Source of the DNA: Massilia sp. R2A-15 | GTDB taxonomy: Bacteria; Pseudomonadota; Gammaproteobacteria; Burkholderiales; Burkholderiaceae_D | Direction of reading: 5' to 3' | DNA: 64,000 nt | Assembly: GCF_030704305.1 (NCBI RefSeq) | Contig: NZ_CP131935.1 | Coordinates: 4,960,001-5,024,000 of the forward strand | Shown: positions 28,149-38,850 of the stretch, in pieces | Layout: each line of letters starts with the position of its first letter | Position numbering within the stretch: the stretch's first letter is position 1 | Translations under genes and position numbers: made by a program | The notes under the pieces: generated by a model | The model's database searches: none | The model's input: the letters and a program-made list of their open reading frames with translations, nothing else | Told to the model about the DNA's origin: nothing

Positions 28149-29441
28149 TGTTTTGTAGGGAGACATGGGTAACACTTTGTCGGGGGACATAGGTAACACT
28201 TTTATCATCATCGTACTTTCCAATAAATGTGGAGCGTACGATGCCTTGGATGGAGTGTTCTCAGATGTCCTCACGGCTTGAATTTGTGCGGTTGGCCCAA
28301 GCTCACGACGCCAATATCTCAGCGCTTTGTACGGCGTTCGGCATAAGCAGGAAGACTGGCTACAAATGGCTGCAGCGCCATGAATTAGGCGGCGTCGATG
28401 GTTTGGCAAACCGTTCACGCCGTCCTTCCAACTCGCCAGGGCGAAGCAGCAGAGATGTTGAAGCGACGATCGTCGACCTGCATCGTGCGTATCCTTGCTG
28501 GGGGGCGCGTAAACTGAAGGCGCTTCTGCCAGACGGGTTTCCCGACCTTCACCACTCCACGATTGATTCCATCCTTCGGCGCAATGGCTGCGAGTTGGTC
28601 CCTTTGACCAACCCTGGCAAGCTTGCGTTGAGCAGGTTTGAACACGAAGCGCCGAACCTGCTTTGGCAAATGGACTTCAAAGGTCATTTCCCGCTCACTG
28701 ACGCTGCTGCCAGACGCTGTCACCCGTTGACCGTTCTCGACGACCATTCGCGCTTTAATATCTGCCTGATCGCCTGTTCCGCAGAGTCTGGCGAGCAGGT
28801 ACAGACTGCCTTGATCCAGGCATTCAGGAAGTATGGCTTACCTCAGCGGATCACCTGCGATAACGGTCCGCCGTGGGGAACTGCCGGACGCGGGACTGTG
28901 TCGGCCCTGGAGGCGTGGATGATACGACTCGGTGTTCGCGTCGGCCACAGCACGCCATACCATCCGCAAACGCAAGGCAAGGACGAGCGGTTTCACCGCA
29001 CCTTAAAGCGCGAATTGTTGGAGCGCTACGGGTTCAACTCGATTGAGCTTTGCCAAGCCAGTTTTGATCGCTGGCGCGACGAGTACAACCTTATTCGGCC
29101 CCACCAAGCCTTAGGGCAATGTCCCCCCGTTTCCCGGTATTCGGTCAGCGGCCGCGCCTATCCGGAGTCATTGCCCACGATTGAGTACGAACCCGAAGAC
29201 GAGGTGCGCATGGTGCGGCGCACCGGCCGGATCAAATACAACAGCGACGAACACTTTATCGGCGAGGGATTGAAAGGACAGCCCGTGGCGGTGCGTCAGT
29301 CCGCTATTGATGGAGTCATGGACGTCTTCTACTGCAGCCAGAAAATTCGCACGCTCGACCTTCGAAAAACCGCCTAAAATCGGACTTCGTGTGTAACCCA
29401 TGTCCCCCGACAAAGTGTTACCCATGTCCCCCGGCCATACA
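28149..29441 (+). mobile_element. IS481-family insertion sequence, 1293 bp, intact
   Basis: The ends are TGT...ACA. The terminal inverted repeats align over about 50 bp, and each end contains two copies of the motif ACATGGGTAACAC separated by TTTGTCGGGGG, probably paired transposase binding sites. The flanking target duplication is GTCCG (28144-28148 and 29442-29446). One transposase gene fills the element. It sits inside a family-1 palindrome, between the Ivy-type gene and hprK. Confidence 0.92.
28241..29377 (+). CDS. IS481-family transposase
   Basis: DDE integrase-type transposase of 378 residues. An N-terminal helix-turn-helix (ISALCTAFGISRKTGYKWLQ) is followed by an rve catalytic core: first Asp in NLLWQMDFKGHF, second Asp in RITCDNGPPWG, and Glu in KDERFHRTLKREL. 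GGAG lies 6 nt before ATG 28241; a GTG at 28229 is in frame but less well placed. The reading frame is full length with no stop, so the element may be active. Confidence 0.95.
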   Translation: MPWMECSQMSSRLEFVRLAQAHDANISALCTAFGISRKTGYKWLQRHELGGVDGLANRSRRPSNSPGRSSRDVEATIVDLHRAYPCWGARKLKALLPDGFPDLHHSTIDSILRRNGCELVPLTNPGKLALSRFEHEAPNLLWQMDFKGHFPLTDAAARRCHPLTVLDDHSRFNICLIACSAESGEQVQTALIQAFRKYGLPQRITCDNGPPWGTAGRGTVSALEAWMIRLGVRVGHSTPYHPQTQGKDERFHRTLKRELLERYGFNSIELCQASFDRWRDEYNLIRPHQALGQCPPVSRYSVSGRAYPESLPTIEYEPEDEVRMVRRTGRIKYNSDEHFIGEGLKGQPVAVRQSAIDGVMDVFYCSQKIRTLDLRKTA

Positions 29442-29533
29442 GTCCGCAGGACCAGACCCCAGACTTCGTTATGCGCCGGGAGGACGGCCGGGGGCTGGTC
29501 CCGCAGGGCGACGCGGACGCCGAATCCCCATTC

Positions 29534-30469
29534 TTAGTCGCCCGACATCGCCTGGCGCTGGCGCTCCATGAATTCCTGCAGCGTGTCGATACCGCGCAGC
29601 TGCAGGATCGTGTTGCGCACCGCGGCCTCCAGCAGCACCGCGATGTTGCGGCCGGCCGCCACGGGAATGACGACCTTGCGCACCGGCAGTCCCAGCACTT
29701 CCTCTGTCGGGAACATGAACGGCAGGCGCTCGACTTCTTCTTCCAGCGCGCTGCGCCGCACCAGGTGCACGATCAGCTTCAGGCGCATCTTGCGCCGCAC
29801 CGCGGTCTCGCCGAAGATCGCCTTGATGTCGAGCAGGCCCAGTCCGCGCACTTCAAGCAGGTTTTGCAGCAGCGCCGGGCAGCGTCCCTCGATCATGTTT
29901 GGCGCGATGCGCGAGAACTCCACCGCGTCGTCGGCCACCAGGCCGTGGCTGCGCGAGATCAGCTCCAAACCCAGCTCGCTTTTGCCCAGGCCCGAGTCGC
30001 CGGTAATCAGCACGCCCACGCCCAGCACGTCCATGAACACGCCATGCATGATGATCCGCTGCGCCAGTTTCTTCGACAGGTAGACGCGCAGGTAGTCGAT
30101 CACTTGCGCGGCCGGCAGCGGCGTGGAGAACAGCGGGATGTTTTGTTCGTCGCAGATGGCGAGGATATCGGGCGGAGTGTCGAGCCCCTGCGCGATGATC
30201 AGCGCCGGCGGGCCGCCCGCAATCAGCTCGCCGATGACGTGGCTGCGCGAACTCGATTTGAGGCGGTGGTAGTAGGTGAGTTCCTGGTGTCCGAACACCT
30301 GGATGCGGCCGGGGTGGATCAGGTTCAGGTGGCCGACCTGGTCGGCCGCCGACGCCACATCGCCCGAAATGAGCCGCTCGCCGCCGGGGAAGCCGGCGAA
30401 CCAGCCAAGCTGCAGGCTTTCGCGGTTGTCGTCGTACAGCCGTTGGATCGTCAGCGGGGTTTGCAGCAT
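29534..30469 (-). CDS. hprK: HPr kinase/phosphorylase HprK
   Basis: Phosphorylates and dephosphorylates HPr at serine; in betaproteobacteria it belongs to a regulatory PTS rather than sugar uptake. The protein has 311 residues. The N-terminal domain ends near [20 protein letters not shown]; the kinase domain has Walker [18 protein letters not shown] and the C-terminal segment [20 protein letters not shown]. It lies downstream of ptsN on the same strand with about 50 bp between. Confidence 0.95.
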   Translation of the reverse strand: MLQTPLTIQRLYDDNRESLQLGWFAGFPGGERLISGDVASAADQVGHLNLIHPGRIQVFGHQELTYYHRLKSSSRSHVIGELIAGGPPALIIAQGLDTPPDILAICDEQNIPLFSTPLPAAQVIDYLRVYLSKKLAQRIIMHGVFMDVLGVGVLITGDSGLGKSELGLELISRSHGLVADDAVEFSRIAPNMIEGRCPALLQNLLEVRGLGLLDIKAIFGETAVRRKMRLKLIVHLVRRSALEEEVERLPFMFPTEEVLGLPVRKVVIPVAAGRNIAVLLEAAVRNTILQLRGIDTLQEFMERQRQAMSGD

Positions 30470-30519
30470 GAACGGGTCTTCTGAAAAGTGAAGGGCGGCA
30501 CGCGCCCGGCACCGGAAGT

Positions 30520-31002
30520 TTAACCCAAGGCTTGCAGGCTAGGTTGCCAATTGACGATGCGCGAATGCACCGATTTCGGGTCGGGATCGGTCGCCAGCGC
30601 GGTGCGGATGGCGTCGTCGGAAAACATCTCGGCGATCTCGGACAGGATCTCCAGGTGCTGCTGGGTCACGTGGTCCGGGATCAGCAGGAAAAACAGCAGG
30701 TTGACGGGCAGGCCGTCGGGCGACTCGAACGGGATCGGCTCGGCCAGGCGCACGAACGCGGCCAGCGGGGACTTGAGGCTCTTGCTGCCCTTGATGCGCC
30801 CGTGCGGCACGGCGACGCCATGGCCCAGGCCGGTGGAGCCCAGACGCTCCCGGGCGAACAGGTTGTCCGACACGGTCGAGCGGGCGATGCCGCAGTTGTT
30901 CTCGAAAATCAGGCCTGCCTGCTCGAAAGCGCGCTTCTTGCTGGACACTTCGAGATCGAGCAACACGTTCTCGAGAGATAAAATTTTGCTAAGGTTCGTC
31001 AT
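30520..31002 (-). CDS. ptsN: nitrogen-regulatory PTS EIIA component PtsN
   Basis: EIIA(Ntr)-type phosphoacceptor that links PTS phosphorylation state with potassium and nitrogen control. The protein has 160 residues. The phosphorylated His is in [17 protein letters not shown], and the fold continues with [21 protein letters not shown]. The frame is open upstream to 31095, but ATG 31002 ([20 protein letters not shown]) is the family start. A TATAAT on the minus strand (31048-31053) is a likely -10 box. Confidence 0.93.
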   Translation of the reverse strand: MTNLSKILSLENVLLDLEVSSKKRAFEQAGLIFENNCGIARSTVSDNLFARERLGSTGLGHGVAVPHGRIKGSKSLKSPLAAFVRLAEPIPFESPDGLPVNLLFFLLIPDHVTQQHLEILSEIAEMFSDDAIRTALATDPDPKSVHSRIVNWQPSLQALG

Positions 31003-31047
31003 ATGACACAATGATGGTGCGACGCACAAAGGTGCTTGAGAGCCAGA

Positions 31048-31053
31048 ATTATA
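31048..31053 (-). promoter_or_regulatory. possible -10 box for ptsN-hprK
   Basis: TATAAT on the minus strand, 46 bp before the ptsN ATG. No convincing -35 was found. Confidence 0.4.
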
Positions 31054-31193
31054 GGCCTGTTTCCCGGCCGTGGCTTGCGAATTCTGGCCCCGCAACTGTT
31101 CAACAACACGGGGTGCGCCCCTTGATCACGCTATTCCTGTTGTGGTAATAACGTCAACACGGGCGGTTGGTATCGTTGAGTTGTATCAATCGC

Positions 31194-32021
31194 TCATTGA
31201 CGCGCGTTACGCAGGTTGGGCGGGCGCCCACTGGTAAAGTTGGTGCGCCAGGGGTTAATATCAAGACCGCCCCGGCGGGTATAGCGGGCGTACACCGCCA
31301 GTTTCTGCGGTTTGCAGGCGCGCATGATGTCGACGAAGATGCGCTCGACACATTGTTCGTGAAACTCGTTGTGCTCGCGGAAGCCGATCAAGTAGCGCAG
31401 CAGGCCTTCCTGGTCGATCTGCGGGCCGATGTAATGAATCTGTACGCTGGCCCAGTCCGGCTGGCCGGTGACCAGGCAGTTCGACTTGAGCAGGTGCGAC
31501 ACCAGCTTCTCTTCGACCGGCGCCTCGTCGTGACTGGCCGACAGCAGCGACGGCATCGGCGAATACTGGTCCACTTCGATGTCGAGGCGGTCCAGCAGCA
31601 GGCCGTCGAGTTCGCCCATCTTCAGCGTCTCGAATTGTTCCGGCAAGGTCAGCGTGACCTGGACCGGTGCGCCGAAGCCGGCCGACAGATCCTCGCGCAG
31701 CAAGGCCAGCAGCGCTTCCTCGTTGGCCAGGCGAGTCTGGTTGAACGAATTTAAATACAGCTTGAACGACTTCGACTCGATGATATTCGGCGTGTCGGCC
31801 GGCGCCGTGATGGTTGCGATCGCCACCTGCGGCTTGCCGCGCATGTTCAGCCACGAAATTTCGTAGGCATTCCAGATATCGACACCGAAGAAGGGCAGGG
31901 TGCCGTTCAGCTGCAGTTCGTCGCGCTTGCCCTGGCGCGGAATCGGGAACAACAGGTCGGGTGCGTATTGCGTCTGGTAGGCGGAGGTTTTGCCGAGGGG
32001 CGATTGGTCTGCAGTAGTCAT
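31194..32021 (-). CDS. queF: NADPH-dependent 7-cyano-7-deazaguanine reductase QueF
   Basis: Reduces preQ0 to preQ1 in queuosine synthesis. The protein has 275 residues, the long two-domain (YqfN/YgcM) form. The catalytic cysteine is in [19 protein letters not shown], and the substrate segment is [18 protein letters not shown]. The N-terminal half carries the degenerate T-fold with [20 protein letters not shown]. It starts 24 bp after the ilvA stop on the same strand, so the two may be co-transcribed. The 190 bp between queF and ptsN holds no gene that I can see. Confidence 0.95.
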   Translation of the reverse strand: MTTADQSPLGKTSAYQTQYAPDLLFPIPRQGKRDELQLNGTLPFFGVDIWNAYEISWLNMRGKPQVAIATITAPADTPNIIESKSFKLYLNSFNQTRLANEEALLALLREDLSAGFGAPVQVTLTLPEQFETLKMGELDGLLLDRLDIEVDQYSPMPSLLSASHDEAPVEEKLVSHLLKSNCLVTGQPDWASVQIHYIGPQIDQEGLLRYLIGFREHNEFHEQCVERIFVDIMRACKPQKLAVYARYTRRGGLDINPWRTNFTSGRPPNLRNARQ

Positions 32022-32045
32022 TGATCTAGGGGGCTGACCCCTCAG

Positions 32046-33578
32046 TTATAGGAATAGCTTGTACACGGGATTGGCGCTTTCATCCCAGTAACGATAGCCC
32101 AGCGTATTGAGAAATTCGCGGAACTCGCCCATTTCATCGGGCGGCACCTGCAGGCCCACCAAAATGCGGCCGACGTCGCCGCCCTGGTTGCGATAGTGGA
32201 ACAGCGAAATATTCCAGTTCGGCGCCATGCTGTCGAGGAAGCGCATTAGCGCGCCCGGCCGCTCGGGAAACTCGAAACGATACAGCAGCTCGTCATGCGC
32301 CAGCGCGCTCTTGCCGCCGACCAGGTGGCGGATGTGCAGCTTGGCCAGCTCGTCGTGCGTCAGGTCGAGCGTGTGGAAATCGTGCGCCTCGAACGAGCGC
32401 GCCAGCACGCCCGACTCGCCGCGGTTGGCGATCTGGATGCCGACGAACACATGCGCCTCGCGCTCGCCGCTGATGCGGTAATTGAATTCGGTGACGTTGC
32501 GCGGCCCGACCAGCTGGCAGAAGCGCTTGAAGCTGCCGCGCTGCTCGGGGATCGTCACGGCGAACACCGCCTCGCGCGACTCGCCCAGTTCGGCGCGCTC
32601 GGCGACGAAGCGCAGGCGGTCGAAGTTCATGTTGGCGCCGCCCGCCACCGCAATCAGGGTCTCGCCCTTGACCGGGTTGCGGCTCAGCGCCGAACGCTCG
32701 ACATAAGCCTTAGCCCCTGCCACCGCCAGCGCGCCGGCCGGCTCGAGGATGCTGCGCGTGTCCTGGAACACGTCCTTGATCGCCGCGCAGATCGCGTCGG
32801 TGTCGACGATGATGATCTCGTCGACCACCTTCTGCGCGATGCGGAAGGTCTCTTCGCCGACCAGGCGCACCGCGGTGCCGTCGGAGAACAAGCCAACGTC
32901 GGGGAGGGTGACACGCTCGCCCGATTTGAGGCTGCGCGCCATCGCGTCCGAGTCCAGCGTCTGCACGCCGATCACCTTGATGTCGGGCCGCACCTCCTTG
33001 ACGTAGGCGCCGATGCCTGCGACCAGCCCGCCGCCGCCGATCGCGACAAAGATCGCGTGGATCGGCCCGGAGTGCTGGCGCAGGATCTCCATGCCGATGG
33101 TGCCCTGGCCGGCGATCACGTCGGGGTCGTCGAACGGGTGCACGAAGGTCAGTTTCTGCTCTTTTTCCAGCGTGATCGCGTGATTGTGGGCGTCGGTGTA
33201 CGAGTCCCCGTGCAGCACGATCTCCACGTTCGGCCCGCCGCGCGCGCGCACCGCGTCGATCTTCACCGGCGGGGTGGTGGTCGGCATCACGATCAGCGCG
33301 CGCCCGCCCAGGCGGCTGGCGGCGAGCGCCACGCCCTGCGCGTGGTTGCCGGCCGAGGCGCAGATCACGCCGCGCTTTAACTGCGCCGGCGACAGGTTGG
33401 CCATCTTGTTGTATGCGCCGCGCACCTTGAAGCTGAACACGCCCTGCATGTCCTCGCGCTTGAAATAGATCTGGTTGTCGAAGCGCTCGGACAGCGTCGG
33501 CGCCAGCTCGAGCGGCGTTTCATCGGCCACGTCGTAGACGCGCGAGGTCAGGATTTTTTTCAGGTAGTCGATAGTCAT
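32046..33578 (-). CDS. ilvA: threonine ammonia-lyase, biosynthetic
   Basis: PLP enzyme that makes 2-oxobutyrate from threonine for isoleucine synthesis. The protein has 510 residues, the full biosynthetic form. The PLP lysine is in GVFSFKVRGAYNKM, the phosphate-binding glycine loop is AIGGGGLVAGIGAYV, and two C-terminal ACT-like regulatory domains follow (AVFAVTIPEQRGSFKRF; YRFEFPERPGALMRFL), so isoleucine feedback is expected. Confidence 0.96.
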   Translation of the reverse strand: MTIDYLKKILTSRVYDVADETPLELAPTLSERFDNQIYFKREDMQGVFSFKVRGAYNKMANLSPAQLKRGVICASAGNHAQGVALAASRLGGRALIVMPTTTPPVKIDAVRARGGPNVEIVLHGDSYTDAHNHAITLEKEQKLTFVHPFDDPDVIAGQGTIGMEILRQHSGPIHAIFVAIGGGGLVAGIGAYVKEVRPDIKVIGVQTLDSDAMARSLKSGERVTLPDVGLFSDGTAVRLVGEETFRIAQKVVDEIIIVDTDAICAAIKDVFQDTRSILEPAGALAVAGAKAYVERSALSRNPVKGETLIAVAGGANMNFDRLRFVAERAELGESREAVFAVTIPEQRGSFKRFCQLVGPRNVTEFNYRISGEREAHVFVGIQIANRGESGVLARSFEAHDFHTLDLTHDELAKLHIRHLVGGKSALAHDELLYRFEFPERPGALMRFLDSMAPNWNISLFHYRNQGGDVGRILVGLQVPPDEMGEFREFLNTLGYRYWDESANPVYKLFL

Positions 33579-33709
33579 AGTCTGCGGACAAAAAGTTGTT
33601 GGCGAATGCGTGACTGTTCTTATCGGCGGATGACCGAGGCGTGCAGTGCGAAAGCCGGCCGCGGGTAGCGGGCTGGGCGTATCGTGTCGTTGCGATGGGT
33701 TTTCCTCAT

Positions 33710-33715
33710 TATAAT
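33710..33715 (+). promoter_or_regulatory. possible -10 box upstream of the YqaA-family gene
   Basis: TATAAT, 35 bp before ATG 33750. It supports that start over in-frame starts at 33684 or 33714, which would lie upstream of the transcript. Confidence 0.35.
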
Positions 33716-33749
33716 GGACGACTCGCGCCGCCGCTTCCCATACCTCTTA

Positions 33750-34241
33750 ATGATCGAATCCGCCGTCATCTGGCTGCTCAAGCTTATCGCCGCCCCGGCC
33801 GTGGGCCTGACTTCGATCTTCATCATCAGCTTCGTCTCCGCCACCCTGGTGCCGCTCGGCTCGGAGCCGGCGGTGTTCGCCGTCGTCAAGGCCAACGGCG
33901 CGATGTTCTGGCCGGCGATTCTGGTCGGCACCGTCGGCAACACGCTGGGCGGGGCGCTCGACTACTTCATCGGCTACCGCGCCAAGGTGGCGTTCGCCAA
34001 GGAGCGCGAGTCGCGCTGGTTCGCCTGGCTGGGGCGCTACGGCCCGAAGACCATGCTGCTGTCGTGGATGCCCGGCATCGGCGATCCGCTGTGCACCATG
34101 GCCGGCTGGCTGCACATGCCGTTTTGGCCCAGCGTCATCTACATGGCGATCGGCAAATTCGTCCGCTACGTCAGCATGACCGCGCTGCTGCTGTACGTGC
34201 CCGACGGCTTCTGGAAGCAGATCGCGCACATGCTGGGATAG
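33750..34241 (+). CDS. YqaA-family membrane protein (DedA/SNARE-associated superfamily)
   Basis: Predicted inner-membrane protein of 163 residues with about four hydrophobic segments (VGLTSIFIISFVSATLVPLG; AMFWPAILVGTVGNTLGGAL). The family motifs SEPAVFAVVKANG, GNTLGGALDYFIGY and PGIGDPLCTMAGWL are visible. The substrate is unknown; relatives affect envelope stress and lipid flipping. Upstream in-frame starts (33684 GTG, 33714 ATG) are possible but lie before or on a TATAAT box. Confidence 0.85.
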   Translation: MIESAVIWLLKLIAAPAVGLTSIFIISFVSATLVPLGSEPAVFAVVKANGAMFWPAILVGTVGNTLGGALDYFIGYRAKVAFAKERESRWFAWLGRYGPKTMLLSWMPGIGDPLCTMAGWLHMPFWPSVIYMAIGKFVRYVSMTALLLYVPDGFWKQIAHMLG

Positions 34242-34262
34242 CAGGCGCCAGCGTCAATCCCT

Positions 34263-34287
34263 GGGTCAGGTACGGCGGACCTGACCC
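34263..34287. repeat. degenerate family-1 palindrome, copy 7
   Basis: GGGTCAGGTA, centre CGGC, then GGACCTGACCC; the arms have diverged by one base. It lies 21 bp after the YqaA-family stop. Confidence 0.7.
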
Positions 34288-34416
34288 GAGCCCTTGGGCC
34301 GCGGCGCGCAAATTACTTGACTGCTCAAGTATCCAGAATGGCAAGGCCGCCAGCGTGGTGCAGCGCAATAAGCTAGAATGGTTTTCCACTGGGTCAGCCA
34401 CAAAGTCCACCACTAC

Positions 34417-37400
34417 ATGAACGCCCCCGTCCCCCTCCAGGCGCTGCTGTCCGATACGCCGAACGGTCCCGCACCGACCCGGCTGCGCGAAATCCCCTAT
34501 AACTACACCTCGTTTTCCGACCGCGAAATCGTGATCCGCCTGCTGGGCGAGTCGTCCTGGCGGCTGCTCGACGAGCTGCGCGGCTCGCGCCAGACCGGCC
34601 GCTCCGCGCGCATGCTGTACGAGGTGCTGGGCGACATCTGGGTGGTGCGGCGCAACCCGTACCTGCAGGACGACATGCTGGACAACCCGAAGCGGCGCCA
34701 GGAGCTGATCGACGCGCTGCACCACCGGCTGGCCGAAGTGGACAAGCGCCGCCTGGCCATTGACGACGAGGGCGGCGACCCGGACATCGCGCGCACCCGC
34801 AGCGCCAACGTCGAACTGCTGCTGGCCGCGGCGCGCAAGGCGGTGGACGACTTCGGCGCCGAATTTCGCGCCACGTACGACCTGCGCAAGCGCGCCGTCA
34901 AGGTGCTGGGCCGCTACACCGACAAGCAGAACATCCGCTTCGACGGCATCAAGCGCGTCTCGCACGTCACCGACGCCACCGACTGGCGCGTCGAATACCC
35001 CTTCGTCGTGCTCACCCCCGACACCGAAGACGAAATGGCCGGCCTGGTCACCGGCTGCATCGAGCTTGGCCTGACCATCATCCCGCGCGGCGGCGGCACC
35101 GGCTACACCGGCGGCGCCATTCCATTGACGCCGATGTCGGCCGTGATCAATACCGAAAAGCTCATCGACCTCGGCCCGGTCGAGATGACGCGCCTGCCCG
35201 GCGTGGACCGCGACTACGCGACCATCTACTCGGGCGCCGGCGTCGTCACCAAGCGCGTCTCGGACGCCGCCGACCGCGCCGGCTTCGTGTTCGCCGTCGA
35301 TCCGACGTCGGCCGAAGCGTCCTGTATCGGCGGGAACATCGCCATGAACGCCGGCGGCAAGAAGGCCGTCCTGTGGGGCACGGCGCTCGACAACCTGGCG
35401 TCGTGGAAGATGGTCGATCCGAACGGCGACTGGCTCGAAGTGACACGCATGGACCACAACCTGTCGAAGATCCACGACGCGCCGGTGGCCACTTTCAAGC
35501 TCGAATGGACGCACCCGAACGTGCGCGGCGAATCGAAGGACGCGCCGTTCAGGACCGAAACGCTGACCATCGAAGGCCGCAAGTTCCGCAAGGAGGGCCT
35601 GGGCAAGGACGTCACCGACAAGTTCCTCTCCGGCCTGCCGGGCATCCAGAAGGAAGGCTGCGACGGCCTGATCACTTCGGCGCGCTGGATCCTGCACAAG
35701 ATGCCGCAGCACGCGCGTACCGTCTGCCTTGAATTCTTCGGCCAGGCGCGCGACGCGATTCCGTCGATCGTCGAAATCAAGGACTACCTTGACGGCCTGC
35801 CGGCAAAGGGCGCGCAGTTCGCCACCGTGCGCCTGGCCGGCCTCGAACACCTCGACGAGCGCTACCTGCGCGCGGTCGGCTACGCCACCAAGTCGAAGCG
35901 CGCGGTGCTGCCGAAGATGGCGCTGTTCGGCGACATCGTCGGCGATGACGAAAACGCCGTGGCGCTGGCCGCCTCCGAAGTGGTGCGCATCGCGAACACC
36001 CGCGTAGGCGAAGGCTTCGTCGCCGTCAGCCCGGAAGCGCGCAAGAAGTTCTGGCTCGACCGCGCCCGCACCGCGGCCATCGCCAAGCACACCAACGCCT
36101 TCAAGATCAATGAGGACGTCGTCATCCCGCTGAACCGGATGGGCGAGTACACCGACGGCATCGAGCGCATCAACATCGAGCTGTCGATCAGGAACAAGCT
36201 GCAGCTTGTGGAGAAGCTGCGCGCCTGGCTCGCCGGTGGCAACCTCCCGGTCGGCAAGAGCGATGACGCCACCGGCGAAGCGATCGGCGCCGACGAAATG
36301 CTGGGCGACCGCGTGCAGCAGGCCGATGAAGTGATGGCCGAAGCCGAAGCGCGCTGGCGCTGGCTGCTGGACAACCTGGACCAGCCGCTGGCCGATGCGA
36401 AGGAGCAGATGTACCAGCTCGGCCTGCAAAAGCTGGACGCCATGTTCGAAGCGCGCCTGGCCGAACAGCCCGACGCCACCGTGTTCGACATGGTGCAGGA
36501 CCGCACCATCCGCGTCTCGTGGAAGAATGAAATCCGCGCGCAGGTACGCCAGATCTTCAACGGCGCCGCGTTCAAGGCGATCCTCGACGAGCTGTCGGCG
36601 ATCCACGCCAAGGTGCTGCGCTCGCGCGTGTTCGTCGCGCTGCACATGCACGCCGGCGACGGCAACGTGCACACCAACCTGCCGGTGAACTCGGACGACT
36701 ACGCGATGCTGCAGGACGCGCACCAGGCGGTCGGCCGCATCATGACGCTGGCGCGCTCGCTCGATGGCGTCATCTCGGGCGAGCACGGCATCGGCATCAC
36801 CAAGCTCGAATTCCTGCACGAAGACGAGATCAGCGAGTTCCGCGACTACAAGCTGCGCATCGATCCGGAAGGGCGCTTCAACAAGGGCAAGCTGCTCAAC
36901 CTCGAAGGCCTGGGCGCCGACCTGCGCAACGCGTACACGCCGTCGTTCGGGCTGATGGGCCACGAATCGCTGATCATGCAGCAAAGCGATATCGGCGACA
37001 TCGCCAACAGCGTGAAGGACTGTCTGCGCTGCGGGAAGTGCAAGCCGGTGTGCACCACCCACGTGCCGCGCGCGAACCTGCTGTATTCGCCGCGCGACAA
37101 GATCCTCGCCACCTCGCTGCTGGTCGAAGCCTTCCTGTACGAAGAACAGACCCGCCGCGGCGTCTCGATCAAGCACTGGGAAGAGTTCGAGGACGTGGCC
37201 GACCACTGCACGGTGTGCCACAAGTGCGTTACGCCGTGCCCGGTCAACATCGACTTCGGCGACGTCTCGATGAACATGCGTAACCTGCTGCGCAAGATGG
37301 GCAAGAAGAGCTTCAAGCCGGCCAATGCGGCCGCGATGTTCTTCCTGAACGCGACCGACCCGACCACCATCAATGCCACGCGCATGGCGATGACCGGCAT

Positions 37401-38433
37401 CGGCTTCAAGGCCCAGCGGCTCGGCAACACGCTGCTGCGCAAGTTCGCGCACAAGCAGGTGGTGGCGCCGCCGCCGTCGACCGGAAAGCCACCCGTGCGC
37501 GAGCAGGTGATCCACTTCATCAACAAGAAAATGCCGGGCAACCTGCCGAAGAAAACGGCGCGCGCGCTGCTCGATATCGAGGACGACAAGATCATCCCGA
37601 TCATTCGCAATCCGAAGCAGACCACGGCCGACACCGAAGCGGTGTTTTACTTCCCCGGCTGCGGCTCGGAGCGATTGTTCTCGCAAGTCGGCCTGGCCAC
37701 GCAAGCGATGCTGTGGGAAGTGGGCGTGCAGACCGTGCTGCCGCCGGGCTACCTGTGCTGCGGATATCCGCAGCGCGGCTCCGGCCAGTACGACAAGGCC
37801 GACAAGATGATGACCGATAACCGCGTGCTGTTCCACCGCATGGCCAACACGCTCAACTACCTCGACATCAAGACGGTGCTCGTTTCGTGCGGCACCTGCT
37901 ACGACCAGCTGGCGACCTACGAGTTCGACAAGATCTTCCCTGGCTGCCGCATCATGGACATCCACGAGTATTTGCTGGAGAAGGGCGTGAAGCTCGAAGG
38001 CGTCAACGGCACGCGCTACATGTACCACGAGCCTTGCCACAATCCGATGAAGCTGCAGGATTCGGTGAAGACCGTGAACGCGCTGGTTGCCACAAGCGAC
38101 AACGTGAAGATCGAAAAGAACGACCGCTGCTGCGGCGAATCCGGCACCTTCGGCATTTCGCGGCCGGATATTGCCACGCAGGTGCGCTACCGCAAGCAGG
38201 ACGAGATGGAGAAGGGCGCCGCCAAGCTGCGCGCCGACGGCTTCGACGGCGAGGTCAAGATCCTCACCAGCTGCCCGTCGTGCCTGCAGGGCCTGACCCG
38301 CTACAATCACGATGCCGGCGCCACCGCCGACTACATCGTCGTCGAAATCGCCAAGCATCTGCTGGGCGAGAACTGGCTGCCCGACTACGTCGCGCGCGCC
38401 AACAACGGCGGCATCGAAAGGGTACTGGTATGA
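34417..38433 (+). CDS. FAD-linked D-lactate dehydrogenase-like protein fused to GlpC-type Fe-S domains (DUF3683)
   Basis: Very large cytoplasmic or membrane-associated oxidoreductase of 1338 residues. Domains in order: N-terminal DUF3683; FAD-binding PCMH domain ([30 protein letters not shown]); FAD-oxidase C-terminal domain with [19 protein letters not shown]; two 4Fe-4S clusters ([14 protein letters not shown] and [14 protein letters not shown]); and two CCG/heterodisulfide-type domains ([12 protein letters not shown]...[19 protein letters not shown]...CCGESGTFG). It combines GlcD/Dld-like and GlpC-like functions in one chain and probably passes electrons from a 2-hydroxy acid to quinone. 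ATG 34378 is an alternative start, but it lies within a possible promoter. It is followed by an overlapping HIT gene. Confidence 0.9.
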   Translation: MNAPVPLQALLSDTPNGPAPTRLREIPYNYTSFSDREIVIRLLGESSWRLLDELRGSRQTGRSARMLYEVLGDIWVVRRNPYLQDDMLDNPKRRQELIDALHHRLAEVDKRRLAIDDEGGDPDIARTRSANVELLLAAARKAVDDFGAEFRATYDLRKRAVKVLGRYTDKQNIRFDGIKRVSHVTDATDWRVEYPFVVLTPDTEDEMAGLVTGCIELGLTIIPRGGGTGYTGGAIPLTPMSAVINTEKLIDLGPVEMTRLPGVDRDYATIYSGAGVVTKRVSDAADRAGFVFAVDPTSAEASCIGGNIAMNAGGKKAVLWGTALDNLASWKMVDPNGDWLEVTRMDHNLSKIHDAPVATFKLEWTHPNVRGESKDAPFRTETLTIEGRKFRKEGLGKDVTDKFLSGLPGIQKEGCDGLITSARWILHKMPQHARTVCLEFFGQARDAIPSIVEIKDYLDGLPAKGAQFATVRLAGLEHLDERYLRAVGYATKSKRAVLPKMALFGDIVGDDENAVALAASEVVRIANTRVGEGFVAVSPEARKKFWLDRARTAAIAKHTNAFKINEDVVIPLNRMGEYTDGIERINIELSIRNKLQLVEKLRAWLAGGNLPVGKSDDATGEAIGADEMLGDRVQQADEVMAEAEARWRWLLDNLDQPLADAKEQMYQLGLQKLDAMFEARLAEQPDATVFDMVQDRTIRVSWKNEIRAQVRQIFNGAAFKAILDELSAIHAKVLRSRVFVALHMHAGDGNVHTNLPVNSDDYAMLQDAHQAVGRIMTLARSLDGVISGEHGIGITKLEFLHEDEISEFRDYKLRIDPEGRFNKGKLLNLEGLGADLRNAYTPSFGLMGHESLIMQQSDIGDIANSVKDCLRCGKCKPVCTTHVPRANLLYSPRDKILATSLLVEAFLYEEQTRRGVSIKHWEEFEDVADHCTVCHKCVTPCPVNIDFGDVSMNMRNLLRKMGKKSFKPANAAAMFFLNATDPTTINATRMAMTGIGFKAQRLGNTLLRKFAHKQVVAPPPSTGKPPVREQVIHFINKKMPGNLPKKTARALLDIEDDKIIPIIRNPKQTTADTEAVFYFPGCGSERLFSQVGLATQAMLWEVGVQTVLPPGYLCCGYPQRGSGQYDKADKMMTDNRVLFHRMANTLNYLDIKTVLVSCGTCYDQLATYEFDKIFPGCRIMDIHEYLLEKGVKLEGVNGTRYMYHEPCHNPMKLQDSVKTVNALVATSDNVKIEKNDRCCGESGTFGISRPDIATQVRYRKQDEMEKGAAKLRADGFDGEVKILTSCPSCLQGLTRYNHDAGATADYIVVEIAKHLLGENWLPDYVARANNGGIERVLV

Positions 38434-38849
38434 GTTGTGAGCTGTGCGAACTGAAGGCCGACGTCGTCTGGAGCGATGCGAAGATGTCGGTGATCCTGGT
38501 GGACGACGCCGCCTATCCTGGTTTGGTGCGCGTGATCTGGAAGGACCACGTGAAAGAGATGAGCGATCTTGTCGACGCCGACCGGCTGGCCGTCAACGAC
38601 GCCGTTTGGCGCGTCGAACTGGCCGTGCGCGCGGCGATGGCGCCGCACAAGGTCAACGTCGCCAGCCTTGGCAACGTGGTGCCGCATTTGCACTGGCACG
38701 TGATTCCGCGCTACGCTGACGACGCGCACTTCCCGGGCCCCGTGTGGTGCGCGGCGGTGCGCCGGACCGAAGAAGATATCCTGGCGGCGCGGCGTGCGCT
38801 GCTGCCCAACCTGCGTGCGGAGATCGTCCGCCGAATGAATGAAAGATAA
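38430..38849 (+). CDS. HIT-family protein (nucleotide hydrolase/transferase)
   Basis: Protein of 139 residues with the histidine triad [11 protein letters not shown]. It starts [14 protein letters not shown], a zinc-binding-like CxxC seen in one HIT branch. The family hydrolyses nucleotide conjugates such as AMP-lysine or dinucleoside polyphosphates; the substrate is unknown. The ATG overlaps the stop of the large oxidoreductase (ATGA). Confidence 0.9.
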   Translation: MSCELCELKADVVWSDAKMSVILVDDAAYPGLVRVIWKDHVKEMSDLVDADRLAVNDAVWRVELAVRAAMAPHKVNVASLGNVVPHLHWHVIPRYADDAHFPGPVWCAAVRRTEEDILAARRALLPNLRAEIVRRMNER

Positions 38850-38850
38850 G

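Larger units (their letters stand above)
28136..29460. repeat. family-1 palindrome, copy 6, split by the IS481 element
   Basis: 28136-28148 is GGGGTCAGGTCCG and 29447-29460 is CAGGACCAGACCCC; 29442-29446 repeats GTCCG. Removing 28149-29446 restores a 27-bp element identical to copy 5. Confidence 0.9.

Noticed and set aside
34171..38358. Open frame of 1395 codons on the minus strand
   Set aside because: It is the exact shadow of the FAD/Fe-S fusion gene. The composition (Val/Arg/His/Asp-rich) is typical of an antisense reading and there are no domains.
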